A stretch of DNA of 64,000 bases, from NCBI GenBank assembly GCA_025766275.1, contig JAFKAC010000073.1, positions 186,001-250,000 of the forward strand, written 5' to 3'. Positions 1 through 10,743 of this stretch are shown here, in pieces. Below the pieces are notes generated by a model, which was given only the letters and a program-made list of their open reading frames with translations, searched no databases and was not told where the DNA came from. Source of the DNA: Lactarius indigo (Eukaryota > Basidiomycota > Agaricomycetes > Russulales > Russulaceae). The stretch's first letter is position 1. Every line of letters begins with the position of its first letter. The position numbers were made by a program, and so were the translations under genes.

Positions 1-318
1 TTGACGAGGCATCTGCCTAGTCCTTTGGCCCACTTCGCGTTACAATTTCAAGTTCTTCTTTGAACTCAAACTGACATCGTCATGGTCACGCAGAAGGCAG
101 GCGAGGATGGTGCCACATCATCTTATCAGTAGGACGTACCAGAATTTTATGCTATTTAGAATCTTAGATCCTCGGCGACGACTCGGAAGGCTACTGTCTC
201 GTCCACTCACCCGAGGACCATGAAAACACCGATTGGGGCTCTTCCCAGGCTCAGTGGGCCTTTAAGAATCCTCTCGCATCCCTCGACACATTCTCAACAC
301 GTCCTCTGACTCCTCTCC

Positions 319-920
319 ATGCGGATGATTTACCCCATACCCCGTCTAACTCAGGCTACAGGTTTCCAGCTGGCAGTATTGCTGGCCATTGTTCCTGTAC
401 GTATATACTATTAGCTCTTAATCTGCTCATACGCATGAATCGATTTGCTCATAGCTCATATCCGCCGAATACACCTTACTTGGATGCGTCACGTGAGTTC
501 GCCCTCCCATAGAGCCGCTGTCTGGTGCTTACAGTAATCGCATTAGAAATGGCTTTCTGGGATCGGCAATGTACAAGGACCCGACAGATATGTCGGTCTT
601 CGGCTGCGTTTCGTTTTGCTTCAATCGAGCACATCCTTACGCCGGCGTCGAAAATGGCGAAAACTGTTGTAAGTGCGCATGTCGACATTGCCTCTTTCAG
701 TTTCGCCGCCGTCTGTTGTTTTAATCACACGTTTTGGATGTTAGATTGCGGAGACTCCTGGCCTGAAACTTCAAAAACCGTGTCATCCGACAAATGTAAT
801 GTCAAATGCACCGGCGATTCTCGTGAGAATTGTGGCGGCAGTGGTTATGTTGACCTTTACTTGTCCATCATATTGTTGGAAGAGAATCGCTCACTGGACG
901 AGGAGCGGAAGGACACATAG
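319..920 (+). CDS. small secreted WSC-domain protein (copy A)
   Basis: Four exons fit by eye: 319-396, 455-492, 535-668 and 745-920, joining in frame to about 141 residues. The start is the ATG that gives a signal peptide with the hydrophobic core FQLAVLLAIVP. The mature part is a single WSC domain: LGCVT, then VENGENCYC across the third intron, KCNVKCTGD and NCGGSGYVDLY. WSC domains carry conserved cysteines and are thought to bind cell-wall glycans. A stand-alone secreted WSC protein with no membrane anchor is probably an extracellular wall-associated or effector-like protein. Introns are 42-76 nt with GT-AG ends. It is paralogous to the genes at 38,992 and 41,335. The short charged tail after the domain is shared in part with copy B. 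The exact 5' end is inferred. Confidence 0.8.
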
Positions 921-1016
921 TAATACTTTATAGTGAAGTGCTACGTAGGGTTCTGTCACCCCAAATCGCACGGAGATGGAACCGAAAAAAAACGGTGCGG
1001 TTCCTCCGCCTATATC

Positions 1017-1425
1017 TTTCCAGACGTCGGCGAGTGGCATTTCTTCGGGTGCCACACACAAGTATATATGCTTCGCCTTTTTGTTTCGGACCTATGTATT
1101 TCGCAAACAGCGATTCGAAAACAAGTGGGCTCTAAGCAAGCCATATCCATCGTCGGCAGTCAACGTTGCATGAGCGCTGAAAGTTGCACTGATGTGTGCA
1201 ACGGGTATGGAGTTTGGACGAGATTGCTGTTCGTTTTTCAATTTCATTTTCTCAATGAGCTTTCCACTCCTGACTAAAAGATGCCCTTGAAGACTGTGGT
1301 AGTACCATTGACAGGTGTACATATGGCACGACGAGAACTGCATTGGCATGTTAGCTTGCCTGGGCAACAGTACTGAGGTCGGCGGTGGGCCTTAGACTCA
1401 CCGGTTACTATGCAACACGACTACT
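1017..1425 (+). pseudogene. decayed WSC-domain copy in unit A
   Basis: The stretch encodes recognisable WSC pieces in different frames: GEWHFFGCH near 1,030, a Ser-Asp-Ser segment after an intron-like break near 1,110, then SAESCTDVCNGYG near 1,175 and a worn cysteine tail near 1,300-1,420. It aligns at the DNA level with the intact gene at 41,459-41,938, including the words around gcaaacagcgattc. Frames do not join, and a signal-peptide exon is not evident, so it is a relic. It could be a lost second WSC domain of the upstream gene or a separate gene copy. Confidence 0.6.
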
Positions 1426-1429
1426 AGTA

Positions 1430-2584
1430 GCGATTGAACTCGTGCTTTGCGTGTCCAATTGGAATGGAAACGGAAAGAATGTGTGGATGTTAATAGTAGG
1501 ACAAGTACCTTTGGTATAAATGTCCATCGTCAAATGCCGACCACCCAAGAGGTGTAGTCGTACGCTGTACAACTCGTGTACAAGTTAGAAGGCGCTATAC
1601 TCGTTATCTAAGATCTGGAGGGAGGTCATGGCAGCCGCACTTTATTATCTGGACAGCCGGGGTCAGTGATCGTCGCAGCGACGTGGATCATCAGCTGATC
1701 TCATAGAGCACGTCATGCTAGGGGCCGCCGGCTTGAGTGCAATGCGAGGCCGGGGGGCCAGGTCGACCATGGTGCCAACGGGTGGCCCAGCGACAGACTC
1801 AAGCGCTCTGCCCAAGTTCGCACCAAAGCTGATCTCGTTAAGGCCAGATGCACCCGAGGCTCTCGCCGTAAGCCCGGTGATGGTCTCCTTATGGACGGCC
1901 ACTGTGATGAATCTGAGCGCTTGCCCAGAGGTGTCGGGAAGCTGTGACCTTCAAAACTAGGGAAATTAAAAGTAAGAATATAGGTAGGATCATATTGCGG
2001 AAGCAAACGCACCTGTAGAAGCCGTCATACTCGTCACTGTACCGAGGATATGAAGGAAGCTATCTACACCACGGTTATGGTAAGTCGCACTTTACCATCC
2101 CAACTGTTTTGGCGAGTCACATGGACTATCAGCACAGTCTATCCTCATAGAGTGCGTCATTCAAGGCATTCTCCTCCTTGGGCTTGAGTACGCTTCCGAC
2201 ATCAGGACAGCATCCCATGCAGCCTGCTTCACTGGCACGTGCGTGTCGTAATCAACCTGATGCGACTGACAGGTGTCGTGAGCGCGGTTGCAGACTCAGA
2301 AACGGCCTAGATGTTATAGACAAGCCAAAGGTCGCCGAGGACGAAGAGCAGGTAGGAGCACATGGTTACAGCCGCCTGAGAAGGCTAGGGACCAGTGGAG
2401 TATCAAAGAAGGTTCGTGTCAAAACCCAAAAGCGGGTTATTGTCAGACCGGGTGTACTAGTAGGAGCACGTCCGCAGGTTCTTGTTGTCATCGAAGGTAT
2501 CACCCCCGGTAGGGATATGTACCCGTTGCGTCGTTGAAATTTGAAAACTTCACTTACAGTAAACTTACTAGTAACGTTCAACGT
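1430..2584. other. intergenic part of unit A, no gene seen
   Basis: Only short frame-scattered ORFs occur here. The first part (about 1,440-1,560) aligns with 40,245-40,360 of unit B, so it is old duplicated intergenic DNA. No promoter, RNA gene or mobile-element end was recognised before the TA target site at 2,585. Confidence 0.5.
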
Positions 2585-2586
2585 TA

Positions 2587-2628
2587 CTAAGGTAGAAGTC
2601 ATTAGGAACGGGCACCCCTTATATAAGC
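2587..2628 (+). repeat. left terminal inverted repeat of the DNA transposon
   Basis: The 42 bases are the reverse complement of 38,569-38,610 with two transitions. The outer end abuts TA at 2,585-2,586. Confidence 0.88.
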
Positions 2629-3167
2629 AGGGTGCCCTTCTCCTCGCCGTCCTAATTACTCCCCCACATCCTCAAAATTCGAAAATCTACTGTGTTAGCA
2701 TTAAAGTACATAACTGTAGCTACAGCTGGAACAGAATATATTTCCTGTATTCTCAAAACTGACGGAGTAATTAGCCTTGCAAGTTTTTTATCGGAAATTT
2801 GTGTTTTTATTATTATTGAGTCAATCTACGCACTTCGTGAAAACGAGCAGTGAGATTTGTCCAGGTTATGTAATCAGTCACGTGATCAAAAATGTGCGTG
2901 TGTGTATGCGGGTTCAGGCATGAAGACAATGTATTGCGTCTAAAACTACGACATAATACAGTAATGGGGCGGAAATCTAGACGACAGCACACCCGTATCA
3001 GAACATTGGAACTTGCGCGAAGAAAAAAGGCAGACAATCGGGGAGATGGGAATATCGAAGGTGGGTTTGCAAACAAGTCGTCAAAGATCGATTAACAGAC
3101 GATATAAAAAATAGAGAGTGTATCACACCTTGAAGACGACAGCCCTTTCCCTGAGGCTGACGGAGAA

Positions 3168-5294
3168 ATGAGCACACCCATGATCATTGGGATGGATGAA
3201 GATGGGCCTTACCGAGTTGTCGAAACCAGGAGCAGCGACACTGATCACGATGATCCTGTCGATGGTCCCATGCAGACCAATATCGAACGCTTTGCATCTG
3301 TGCTGCAAGAAGCGCAGCGCCTTGCTGTTCAAATAAAGAAAGATGAAGAAAAGCAAAAAAAGTGAAAGACACCGAAGACTTACCTTGGCAACTCCAAAAA
3401 GTCCCAATACCGCCGTGAAAAGGCTCGGAAGGCCCTTGCCTCACAAGGGTTTCTTGACATCGCATCGTTCATGGCCTTGAAGAAGAGCGAGAGGGAGGAA
3501 GCTGGGGCACAAGAGGTGCACGCCGAAAGTGCCGACTCGGATTCTGATATGCACGTGGTCGACTGGTGCAGTGGCTCTACACCCGCTGTGTAACGTCGTC
3601 ACGACGTTAGCTCGACTTGAGCTCTACAGAGGCGGTAACAACTTAGCGGATGCTCTGAAGACACGAAGGTCCAGGCGTGACGAAGATCTTGAAGACGCGA
3701 AGGTCCAAGCGTAGGTAATGGTGAACACTCGAAGGTGCACTACTTGAAATAGGCGGAATAGAGAGAGATAGAAAGAGAGAAAAGGAAGAGAAACAAGTGA
3801 CGATTCAAGAAGACCAAGATGGCGTATCTTGGTCTTCACAAGACAGTTTAAATACAAGTCGAGCAGGCTTTCAAGCGCTGCTATGAGTCACGGTAATGTA
3901 GCGTCCAACGTATCGCGTAAGTAGCTCGAACCCTAATACTACTACTACTAGTATTAGTGGCATAGTCCTCAGTCAGCAATCAGCGCGCAATCTCCTATCG
4001 TACTCGTAATCGCCTATTGTAAGTCCGCAACTAATCTACCTTACCGCCGTAGTTGCAACCGGTACAGTAAGGGTATGGGTCGAAACGTAACACGCTGGGA
4101 CACCAGCACGCCCTGTCCTTTCCGTACCTGGAACAACCGGAGGGAGAGTCAGTATGGCACTGGAAGAGGAGGAAGAAGAAAGCTCACCTGAATCCGAGCC
4201 CGAACCGAGTGCCGACGCGCGCAAAGTCCATTGGCGCAGCAAAGTCCTTGCGCCCTCCGAGTTGCCGAGGCACACTGTTTCCGTCGTATCGAGGGTCGGG
4301 GCGCTGGCAGAGGAAGAAGAAGAAGAAGAAGACTCACCTGAATCTGAGCCGGAATCAGGTGCCAATGCGCGTGAATTTGATTGGTGCAGCAAGGGCTCTG
4401 CACCCTCCATGGCATCCAAGTCTTTTGCGACTGGTGGGCCTAATGGTGAAGAAAGTGATGAACTTACAGAGAATGACGAATCCCGTGCACCTAGCGCCAA
4501 ATCGAGTGCGCGCGAGACCTCGGAATTCGAGGAGGGGGCCAGCGATGAGAATAGCAATCTGGCCCCATCGCAAGCTGTTGCTCGCATGGTGACGCTTGGT
4601 CTTGAAGGCCCTTGGGATGACCATGCGAAGGGCTTTGGGGGCGGCAATGGCGATGATATCAGTGGCGACGACGACTCGGCGAAATCTGCTGGTCAGGGGG
4701 TAGAGGTCCGGAACGCGACACATACCGTGAATGAAATCCTTCAGGCCCTGCGCTGCGGTCGAGATCCCACCTACCTTACCCCGACATCACCCTTTGACAG
4801 AGCCCTGGACCTCTGGAAGGACCATGAAAAGCTCGGACGGGCCTGTGCGGCGCTCACGGCCAAGAGCAAAGACGTGCGCATCAGTATTTTGCTTCGCACT
4901 CGCCTCACAGGAATGCTTGGCGTACTGAACTTGTACTTGGACCCAGCTCTCCAATACACCTGGAGAGGGGCGTCCTTGGTCGTTGCATGGATCCAGGGAA
5001 GTGGGGAGAAACACGCGCGCAATCTGCGTCGGTGGATCCTTGACTTCATCCGAATTGGGGAACTCCCCTCGTATCACTATGGCCAGGGCCAGTCAGTTCT
5101 TGAGGACGAGGACGTAAAACAAACCCTTCAGCTTTGTCTATTGGAGCGCGCGAAGAGTGGGCGTGTCTCTGCCACTGATGTCGTCGACATTGTGTCCACC
5201 CCAGAGCTGCAAGATATTTTCTCGCGGTCTGGGATTACAAAGCTGACAATTTCCGAAAGCACCGCACGTTGCTGGCTCTCAAGGCTCGACTGGC
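3168..5294 (+). pseudogene. DDE transposase, N-terminal part (broken)
   Basis: This is the start of the transposase of the TIR element. The first piece runs from the ATG at 3,168; a TGA at 3,363-3,365 interrupts it, but the same frame continues with KTYLGNSKKSQYRREKARK, a basic segment I recognise from related fungal transposases. A solo LTR (3,589-4,092, TSD CGCTG) is inserted next; the frame resumes at 4,093-5,294. This part has acidic Glu/Ser-rich repeats (4,160-4,360) and a helical region ending in a helix-turn-helix-like ISESTARCWLSRLDW. The frame then runs into a second LTR. Skipping both LTRs and one copy of each duplication restores a single frame apart from the TGA. The apparent 390-residue ORF ending at 5,326 takes its last residues from LTR sequence. 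Confidence 0.8.
3589..4092 (-). mobile_element. solo LTR (Gypsy-related), reverse orientation
   Basis: This 504-bp sequence begins TGTAACG and ends CGTAACA, flanked by CGCTG at 3,584-3,588 and 4,093-4,097. It is the reverse complement of an LTR closely related to the one at 5,295-5,823 and more distantly to the LTRs of the Gypsy element at 30,145. It keeps the conserved hairpin word (aagaccaagat and its complement) and the TATA-like tract, read on the minus strand. No internal retroelement sequence remains, so it is a recombination product (solo LTR). Confidence 0.87.
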
Positions 5295-5823
5295 TGTCAC
5301 ATTCGCACTTTGACTTGTATATCTGATGTGAACCCTTACTGTACCGGTTGCAACTACGGCGGTAAGGTAGATTAGTTGCGGACTTACGATAGGCGATACA
5401 AGTACGATAGGAGATTGCACGCAGATTGCTGACTGAGGACCACGCCACTAATACTAGTAGTAGTAGTATTAGGATTCGAGCTACTTACGCGATACGTTGG
5501 ACGCTACCATACGATGATTCATAGCAGCGCTTGAAAGCCTGCTCGACTTGTATTTAATCTGTCTTGTGAAGACCAAGATACGCCATCTTGGTCTTCTTGA
5601 ATTGTCACTTTCCTTCTCTTCTCTTCTCTTGTCTCCATTTCGTCTACCTAAGAGTGTCCAACTCCAGTCGTGACATAAAGTTGTGAACGCCTGCCGGTGT
5701 ACCTTCGCATATTCACTAAGGCAAGGACTTGGACCTTCACGTCTTCAAGTTGAGAAGTCCATATCGCTAAGTTGTTACCGCTACTCCACGCTCAAGTCGA
5801 GCTAACGTCGTGACGACGTTACA
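5295..5823 (+). mobile_element. solo LTR (Gypsy-related), forward orientation
   Basis: This 529-bp LTR begins TGTCACATTCG and ends GACGTTACA, flanked by CTGGC at 5,290-5,294 and 5,824-5,828. It aligns with the 497-bp Gypsy LTRs along its length (the cccttactgtaccgg, ttgcaactacggcgg and atcttggtcttct words). It is oriented opposite to the solo LTR at 3,589, so the two make an inverted pair around 1.2 kb of transposase coding DNA. Excising it restores the transposase frame. Confidence 0.88.
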
Positions 5824-6421
5824 CTGGCAGTATGGCCAGCCTCAAAAGGGCATGTACACAGATGGGCATGAACGTGAAGATGTTGTCAACTATCGCAAGG
5901 CTTTTGTTGAAAGGTGGAAGGGATATGAAAAGCGCTTCCATATATGGGATGACAACGGCAATCTGCTTCCACTTCCAAAGGGTTTCCCTGTTCCCGAGGC
6001 CCATGGTCGCTTCCACCTTATCCTTGTCACCCATGATGAGTCTACGTTTTTTCAGAATGACTTACAACTGTCTCGCTGGGCACACAAGGGTGATAAACCC
6101 ACCCCACAGCTAAAAGGAAATGGTCAATCCATTATGGTTTCCGACTTCCTCACTGCTGATTGGGGTCGCTTATGTGATGGCGAAGAGTCTGTGTGATTTT
6201 CCCTCCGGCTCACTGTGTGCTGACCAACCTTTTTGAGCAGACAGGCCAGGATTCTTTTCAAACCTGGTCTGAATCAGGATGGGTATTTTGATGCAAATAA
6301 CCTGTGTGAACAGGTTGAGGGTGCAATTGACATCTTTGAGGGCAAGACAAAAGGCTATGTACAGGGACTGTTCCTCTTTGACAATGCCCCCTCACATCAG
6401 AAGCGAGCTCCTAATGCTCTG
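5824..6421 (+). pseudogene. DDE transposase, catalytic core part 1
   Basis: The frame resumes as QYGQPQKGMYTDGHERED, followed by VTHDESTFF with the first catalytic Asp (codon 6,035-6,037) and FKPGLNQDGYFD. LFLFDNAPSHQKRAP follows with the second catalytic Asp (codon 6,380-6,382). A GT-AG intron at about 6,190-6,244 joins EES to ARILFKPG. The coding sequence stops at the CTCTG target site (6,417-6,421), where the 23.5-kb LTR element is inserted. The spacing and motif style fit the Tc1/mariner/IS630 DDE fold, as does the TA target site. Confidence 0.82.
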
Positions 6422-7154
6422 TGTCACGCCTCTGCGGGGGCGTGTGTTGTTCTGTAACAGATCCTGCCTGAGGCAAAGGATTCTGAGTTGGATCCCCACT
6501 GGGTGGAAGGACTCCCAAGGTCTTCTGTAACAGCCCCTGTACTAAGGTAGCTGAGTCTACGACAATCCCCCTATGCTAAGGTGGGAAAGGTCCATCTGTA
6601 ACAGCCCCTTGTGCTGAGGTGACTGAGTCTGTGGTGATGGACGAGCTCGGCGGCCTAAGTCCAAAGGTCACATGTCACTGGGCTGACCAGTAAGACAGGA
6701 AGAGGATGAGAGCGAAGTCAAGGGGAAGCCTGCACAGAGGCTGAGAGGGGAGTGACCCAAAGGGGGCAAGGGTCAAGGGTCTGAGGTTCTGGGTCAAGGG
6801 CCTGAGTGCTGAAGGAACTGAGGCACTCAAGGAGTCAATGGGAGATACAACGCAGATAATTGATTAAGCCAAAGCTAAGGAGCTAAAGCGCACTACAGGG
6901 TTCCTTATATAGTACAGGATTGCGCCTGAGTGCATAGTGCTACTGGTTGCTATAGATAGAATAATGTGCTGGCAAGATGGTGTCAACATCGTGCAAGATG
7001 GTGTCATGCCAGCAAGGCAGGGGAAGGATGAACAAGAATAGCACAGAAGGTGCTAGAACAATCAGATAAGGGAAAGCATAGAAAGGTAACTACCAAGAAA
7101 GGGGATGGATCAGATAAGGACAGAAAAGGAAAGATAGCAGGGGAGTTCATGACA
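6422..7154 (-). repeat. 3' LTR of the cyclin-carrying LTR element
   Basis: The 733-bp repeat has TG...CA ends (TGTCACGCC / TTCATGACA on plus). It is identical to 29,228-29,960 except for aagcgc versus ggcgc near 6,896. A TATATAAG-like word near 6,905 could be the core promoter on the minus strand. Confidence 0.88.
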
Positions 7155-7175
7155 TTACCCCCTTTCTAAGGGGCG
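7155..7175 (-). promoter_or_regulatory. polypurine tract of the LTR element
   Basis: On the minus strand this reads as a purine-rich run (AGAAAGGGGGTAA) directly abutting the 3' LTR start TGTCATG. That is the expected plus-strand primer position for reverse transcription and fixes the element's orientation. Confidence 0.65.
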
Positions 7176-7192
7176 AATTCCACGTCGCCAAG

Positions 7193-8766
7193 TTACATGA
7201 TGGCAGGGTTAAACTGTGACTCCTCCAAGATTTTGAGCAAAGCCACCAAGGTGGCATCTTCTTCGGAGTTACTGACCCTGGCCTTCTGATGTTGTCTCCA
7301 TTTGATCTGAGACTTCTTTTCAGGAAGTTTCAGGGACTTCCGCCACTGTCGTCGGATTGGATGGGTTCTGAGGGCAAAGGGAGGGTGGATCAGCTTAGGG
7401 GGAGCTGCCAACTTCTTCCTGAAGGGGTACGTCTTGATGGCAAGCTGAGGTAAGGGAGGTGCTGTCAAGATGGGGGTGAGGGGAGTGATAGTGGCATCAT
7501 GCCACGTCAGAAGGTCTCCCTGGGATATTCCAAGTTTCCAATTAAGGACACTCAGGAATTCTCATTCCATCTGTCCAATCTGCCACTTGGTAAACCTTTT
7601 GGTGACCACAGCCCATTGCGCATTGCTAAGGGCGTTGTCATCCATGTATCTGTTGGCAATAATGAGGGCTCCTAAGAGCAGTCGTATCTCTGCCCATTTG
7701 AGGGTGCTGGTACAGATGTAGGGTTTTACCCTATTTAAGTAGGTGAGGGCGGCTAAGATGACGGGGGTTCTGACTCTGGATCTGATGACAATCCCAGTGG
7801 TCCACCTGATGAAGGCAGGTTCTTCTGGTCATCGTACATTGATTGCTGTGGGGATAGGGGGAGAGTGGTTGATAGCAGCATCAATTACTGCAATTGTTGT
7901 GGTAGCCAGGTACTCAATGGCTGAGTGCAGGGGACTCTGGTCAGCTAACTCAACAAGGGTCTGAGAGTAGACAGGGGCGATATAGTCCTTCATAGAAAGG
8001 CAAGGATGAGGAGGAAGGATGTCTGGTGTGCTGCTGGTCGTTTCCATGAGGTGAACTGCTTTTATCCAATTGGTACAGGGGTCCTCGGGTCGGGTTCCTT
8101 CTGTTTGTGGACTGGGCGTAAGAGAGAAGTCACCGAAGGTGGTATTGGTGCTGGCAGTTGATGTGTTGGCATTAGTAGCATCCCGTATTTCCCACATTGT
8201 TGCGCTGGCCATCGATCTTCTCGTAGGGATTTCGTCAGGGTGTTTAGAAGGGTGAGGGGAGGTCAGATGCCCTGCACATGTTATTCCCAGGTCTCCTACG
8301 TGGCCGGAACATCTGTGGAGTGGGATCTGGGTGTCGGCTGGCGTGGAGGTGTCTCCGAACTGAGTCTGGTTGAGCATCGTTGTTTCGGGCCATGAGAGGT
8401 CATTCTTAGGTGGCGGCGCAAGCTGCCTCTCATGAGTGTCTGTCAACGTCAAGGTGTACCCAGATTGGTCAGGTATTACTGTACTGGGTTGTCCAGGGTT
8501 GTTTTCGAGCAGTGTCGTCAGCTGTTTCGGTGTACCGGTCTTTATGGTGTTCTTGCTTGGACAGGCGTCGTCTAAGGGGGTCGATACAGTAGGTTCATCT
8601 GAGCTATAGCTGAGGTATGGCGAGTCATGTTTCAAGTGTTCTGTCTGACTCTTATTCTGATTTTGAGGTGTCGGAGGTTGGTTCTGAGTGACACGGTCGT
8701 TTTGTAGAGGCAAAGGATTGAAAGCAAAATGTGGTGAGGTGATTACCCCCTCCCTAAAGTTGTTGC
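7193..8766 (-). pseudogene. LTR-element ORF, 3' half with cyclin box
   Basis: This continues the frame from 26,271-29,067 once the 17.5-kb insert and one AT are removed. It opens with a Gln/Pro/Ser/Thr-rich linker (8,760-8,050). The helical part follows with SAIEYLATTTIAVIDAA, then TPVILAALTYLNRVKPYI, RLLLGALIIANRYMDD, NALSNAQWAVVT, IGQME, and after a stop EFLSVLNWKLGISQGDLL. The order, spacing and content match the cyclin N box (PCL/Pho80-like style). The Leu-Leu-x-Gly-Ala-Leu...Tyr-x-Asp-Asp helix is the cyclin signature helix. Stops interrupt at TGA 7,831-7,829 and TGA 7,564-7,562; the second sits where cyclins usually have Arg, so CGA to TGA is likely. A basic tail runs to the terminal stop at 7,193. 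The cellular role is unknown; a captured host cyclin is inferred. Confidence 0.75.
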
Positions 8767-8768
8767 AT

Positions 8769-8785
8769 CAGGAAAACTACAAGGT
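8769..8785 (+). repeat. left TIR of the Plavaka-type element
   Basis: CAGGAAAACT followed by ACAAGGT, reverse complement of 26,254-26,270 with one mismatch. Confidence 0.82.
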
Positions 8786-9000
8786 CTTTACATGGGGCTT
8801 TGCGGACTTTGAGAAGTAGATAAAGTCAAGAAAGCTAAAAAAGTCATGAAGTGCCTATGACTTTTCTATGCTGGGTCTGTTTTCTTCAGAAAGTGAATTT
8901 TGCCTTATCAAAGTCAGTTGTACTTCGGGAAGTCGGTAAAGACTCCCCAACAAGACATATAAGCACCACATAAACTCTTATGGAAGTCATCTCTAAAGCA
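8786..9000. repeat. left subterminal AAGTC/GACTT repeats
   Basis: About nine scattered copies of AAAGTC, GAAGTC or their complements occur in roughly 215 bases. A similar cluster lies just inside the right TIR. Subterminal arrays of short words are typical transposase-binding zones of CACTA-like elements; here that role is inferred. Confidence 0.6.
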
Positions 9001-9340
9001 TCACAAAGCCAGGAATACGTGGTCAATTTTGCAGGCCCAGGATGAGCTAGTAGCTTAGGAGGGTTACATCATGATCTACTAGTACATGTAGATAGTACTA
9101 CTGTGCCTGTAATATCGCAGCTTTGACTTGCACTCCTGGTCAGTTTCAACGCTCAGGTTCCTCGCTGGAGCTTGAATGAATGCTGGGCTTTGTGAGGTGA
9201 CGTACACGTCCCCTGCTCCCAGTTGTACAGACTTGCGCTCCACCCGACACATGATTAGAGAGCGCCATGTATACAGAGTCGGAGGACTGGAAAGGACTCA
9301 CATGGGTGGGCCGGCGCTCGGGTACCAGGAAGCCGTAGTA

Positions 9341-10743
9341 TTACACGAGGGTCTTAGGGAGATTCTCTACGACGATGGCCTGCGGAGAGGGTCTGAACCA
9401 CCAGTACGGAATGAGCTCGCGCACCCATGCTGACCTGTGCTTGCCAGGTTCCTGCATTCGGAAGTAGGGGCTCACCTGGTGACTGCGCTTGGCCTCCTCG
9501 GCGACGCTGACGTTCTTGTTGATGGCGGCAATAAATATTTGTAGCACGATGACTACAGGCCTATCTAGTCAGCAACCATGTTAAGCGTGCTGGAAAAGTC
9601 GACGGCAACGCACAGTTCGCAAGAAACCGTAAAAGCAAGTAGACCCGTTCATCAAACACAGTGTTGGGACGTACGAAAACAGGGCCATCGCGAAAAGCAT
9701 GAAATACGCCACTCTGGCAAGGAGCGGGAGCACAGCCTTCAGCGAGCGCATGACGGTCTGCAAATAAACGAACCCAGCGGTGACGACATCGTGAACTTCT
9801 CGGTCGATGCGTCCGCCCGCCCATCAAACCACGCGATGCAGCACTCACCGTTGTGCCGGACGTGATCGTGACATTGACATGTGTCTAGCTATGGTGCAGG
9901 TACGGCAGGTTGCGGCGCATGACATCGCGCGCCAGGCGCATGCTAAACTGAATATGCAACACCAGTGTGTCCTGAGCTGGCGTGGTGTACGGTGTCGTAG
10001 CTGTTACAACCATCGAAGACGGTTGTGGTATCTTCTCCAGAAGATTTGCGGTTGTGTCGGCGCGCTTTCGTGCCAGGGGTACCGAATCGACAAGAATGGT
10101 GCTTGATGCGGCAGCGGAGATATCGCCTAAGGGCGCAGGCGGGTCATATCTGGTAGAGAGGCCAGAGGAAAGCGAGAAGGGCCGGGTGGTGTTCCCGAAT
10201 AAACTGTGGAGGCGGTGGAGTATACTTTTGTGGCCAAGGTTTGTAGTTGGGTGAGTAGGGGAGGTGACGGAGCGAACGGTGGGCATAGTTGACACGGAGC
10301 GAATCGAATGGTCGGTCAAGAAAGGAGAGGTGAAGATGGCACGATGGCATAGATAGGAACTTTGGTCGAGGATGAGACCGGAGACGCACATTCGTGCGGC
10401 AGTCAGGTTCGCTGCACGTGTCAAGTAGAAAAACCATGCACGGGAATATCAGAACTTTGTACATCGCAAGTCGGACGCGACTGGTCGACCCAAAGAACTG
10501 GAGCGTGCGTCCGCGCAAGGGAAGGACACTGCTCGAGTCTGGAACGGGTTCATCAGCTTTCTCTCCCCCTTCGTCGTCACCCTCTATGACCCGCTCCCTG
10601 CTGTCGTCACTCCCCAAGCGAACATGATCCTTGTCTTCGGAGCCGGAGCTGGCAAAGTTGACAACACGCACCGAAATGTAGCGAAGTCCCTGGGAGATCG
10701 ATTTCATGGTTGTTCCAGAGCGAGAGAGGGGGGAGAGCTCCAC
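9341..10743 (-). pseudogene. 5' fragment of a CCH1-type voltage-gated calcium channel gene
   Basis: Minus-strand pieces appear in the order expected for the start of fungal Cch1. The order is SISQGLRYISVRVVNFAS, LPLRGRTLQFFGSTSRVRLAMY, MCVSGLILDQSS, then ARDVMRRNLPYLHHS. The S5-like RSLKAVLPLLARVAYFMLFA (9,750-9,690) and the S6-end FIAAINKNVSVAEEAKRS (near 9,530) come after it. The fragment stops after the first repeat domain; the other three domains are absent, the pore region is largely missing and frames are broken. The intact host channel mediates plasma-membrane calcium entry with Mid1. This copy cannot form a channel and looks captured by the transposon. Family assignment is from memory of conserved segments. 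Confidence 0.68.

Larger units (their letters stand above)
1..2584. repeat. WSC tandem unit A
   Basis: This is the first of three related genomic units. The opening (around 20-110, the stretch ending in a catggtcacgcagaag word) recurs near 38,665 (unit B) and 41,030 (unit C). The promoter, signal-peptide exon, introns, second decayed WSC copy and the downstream intergenic sequence (1,440-1,560) also align with unit B. Unit A is cut off on its right by insertion of a DNA transposon at a TA dinucleotide (2,585-2,586). The unit contains one intact-looking WSC gene and a decayed copy. From about 1,430 to 2,584 no convincing gene was found. Confidence 0.8.

Noticed and set aside
4154..5326. A stand-alone 390-residue acidic protein gene
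   Set aside because: Its last ~10 codons are solo-LTR sequence and its beginning lies after another LTR; it is the middle of the DDE transposase.
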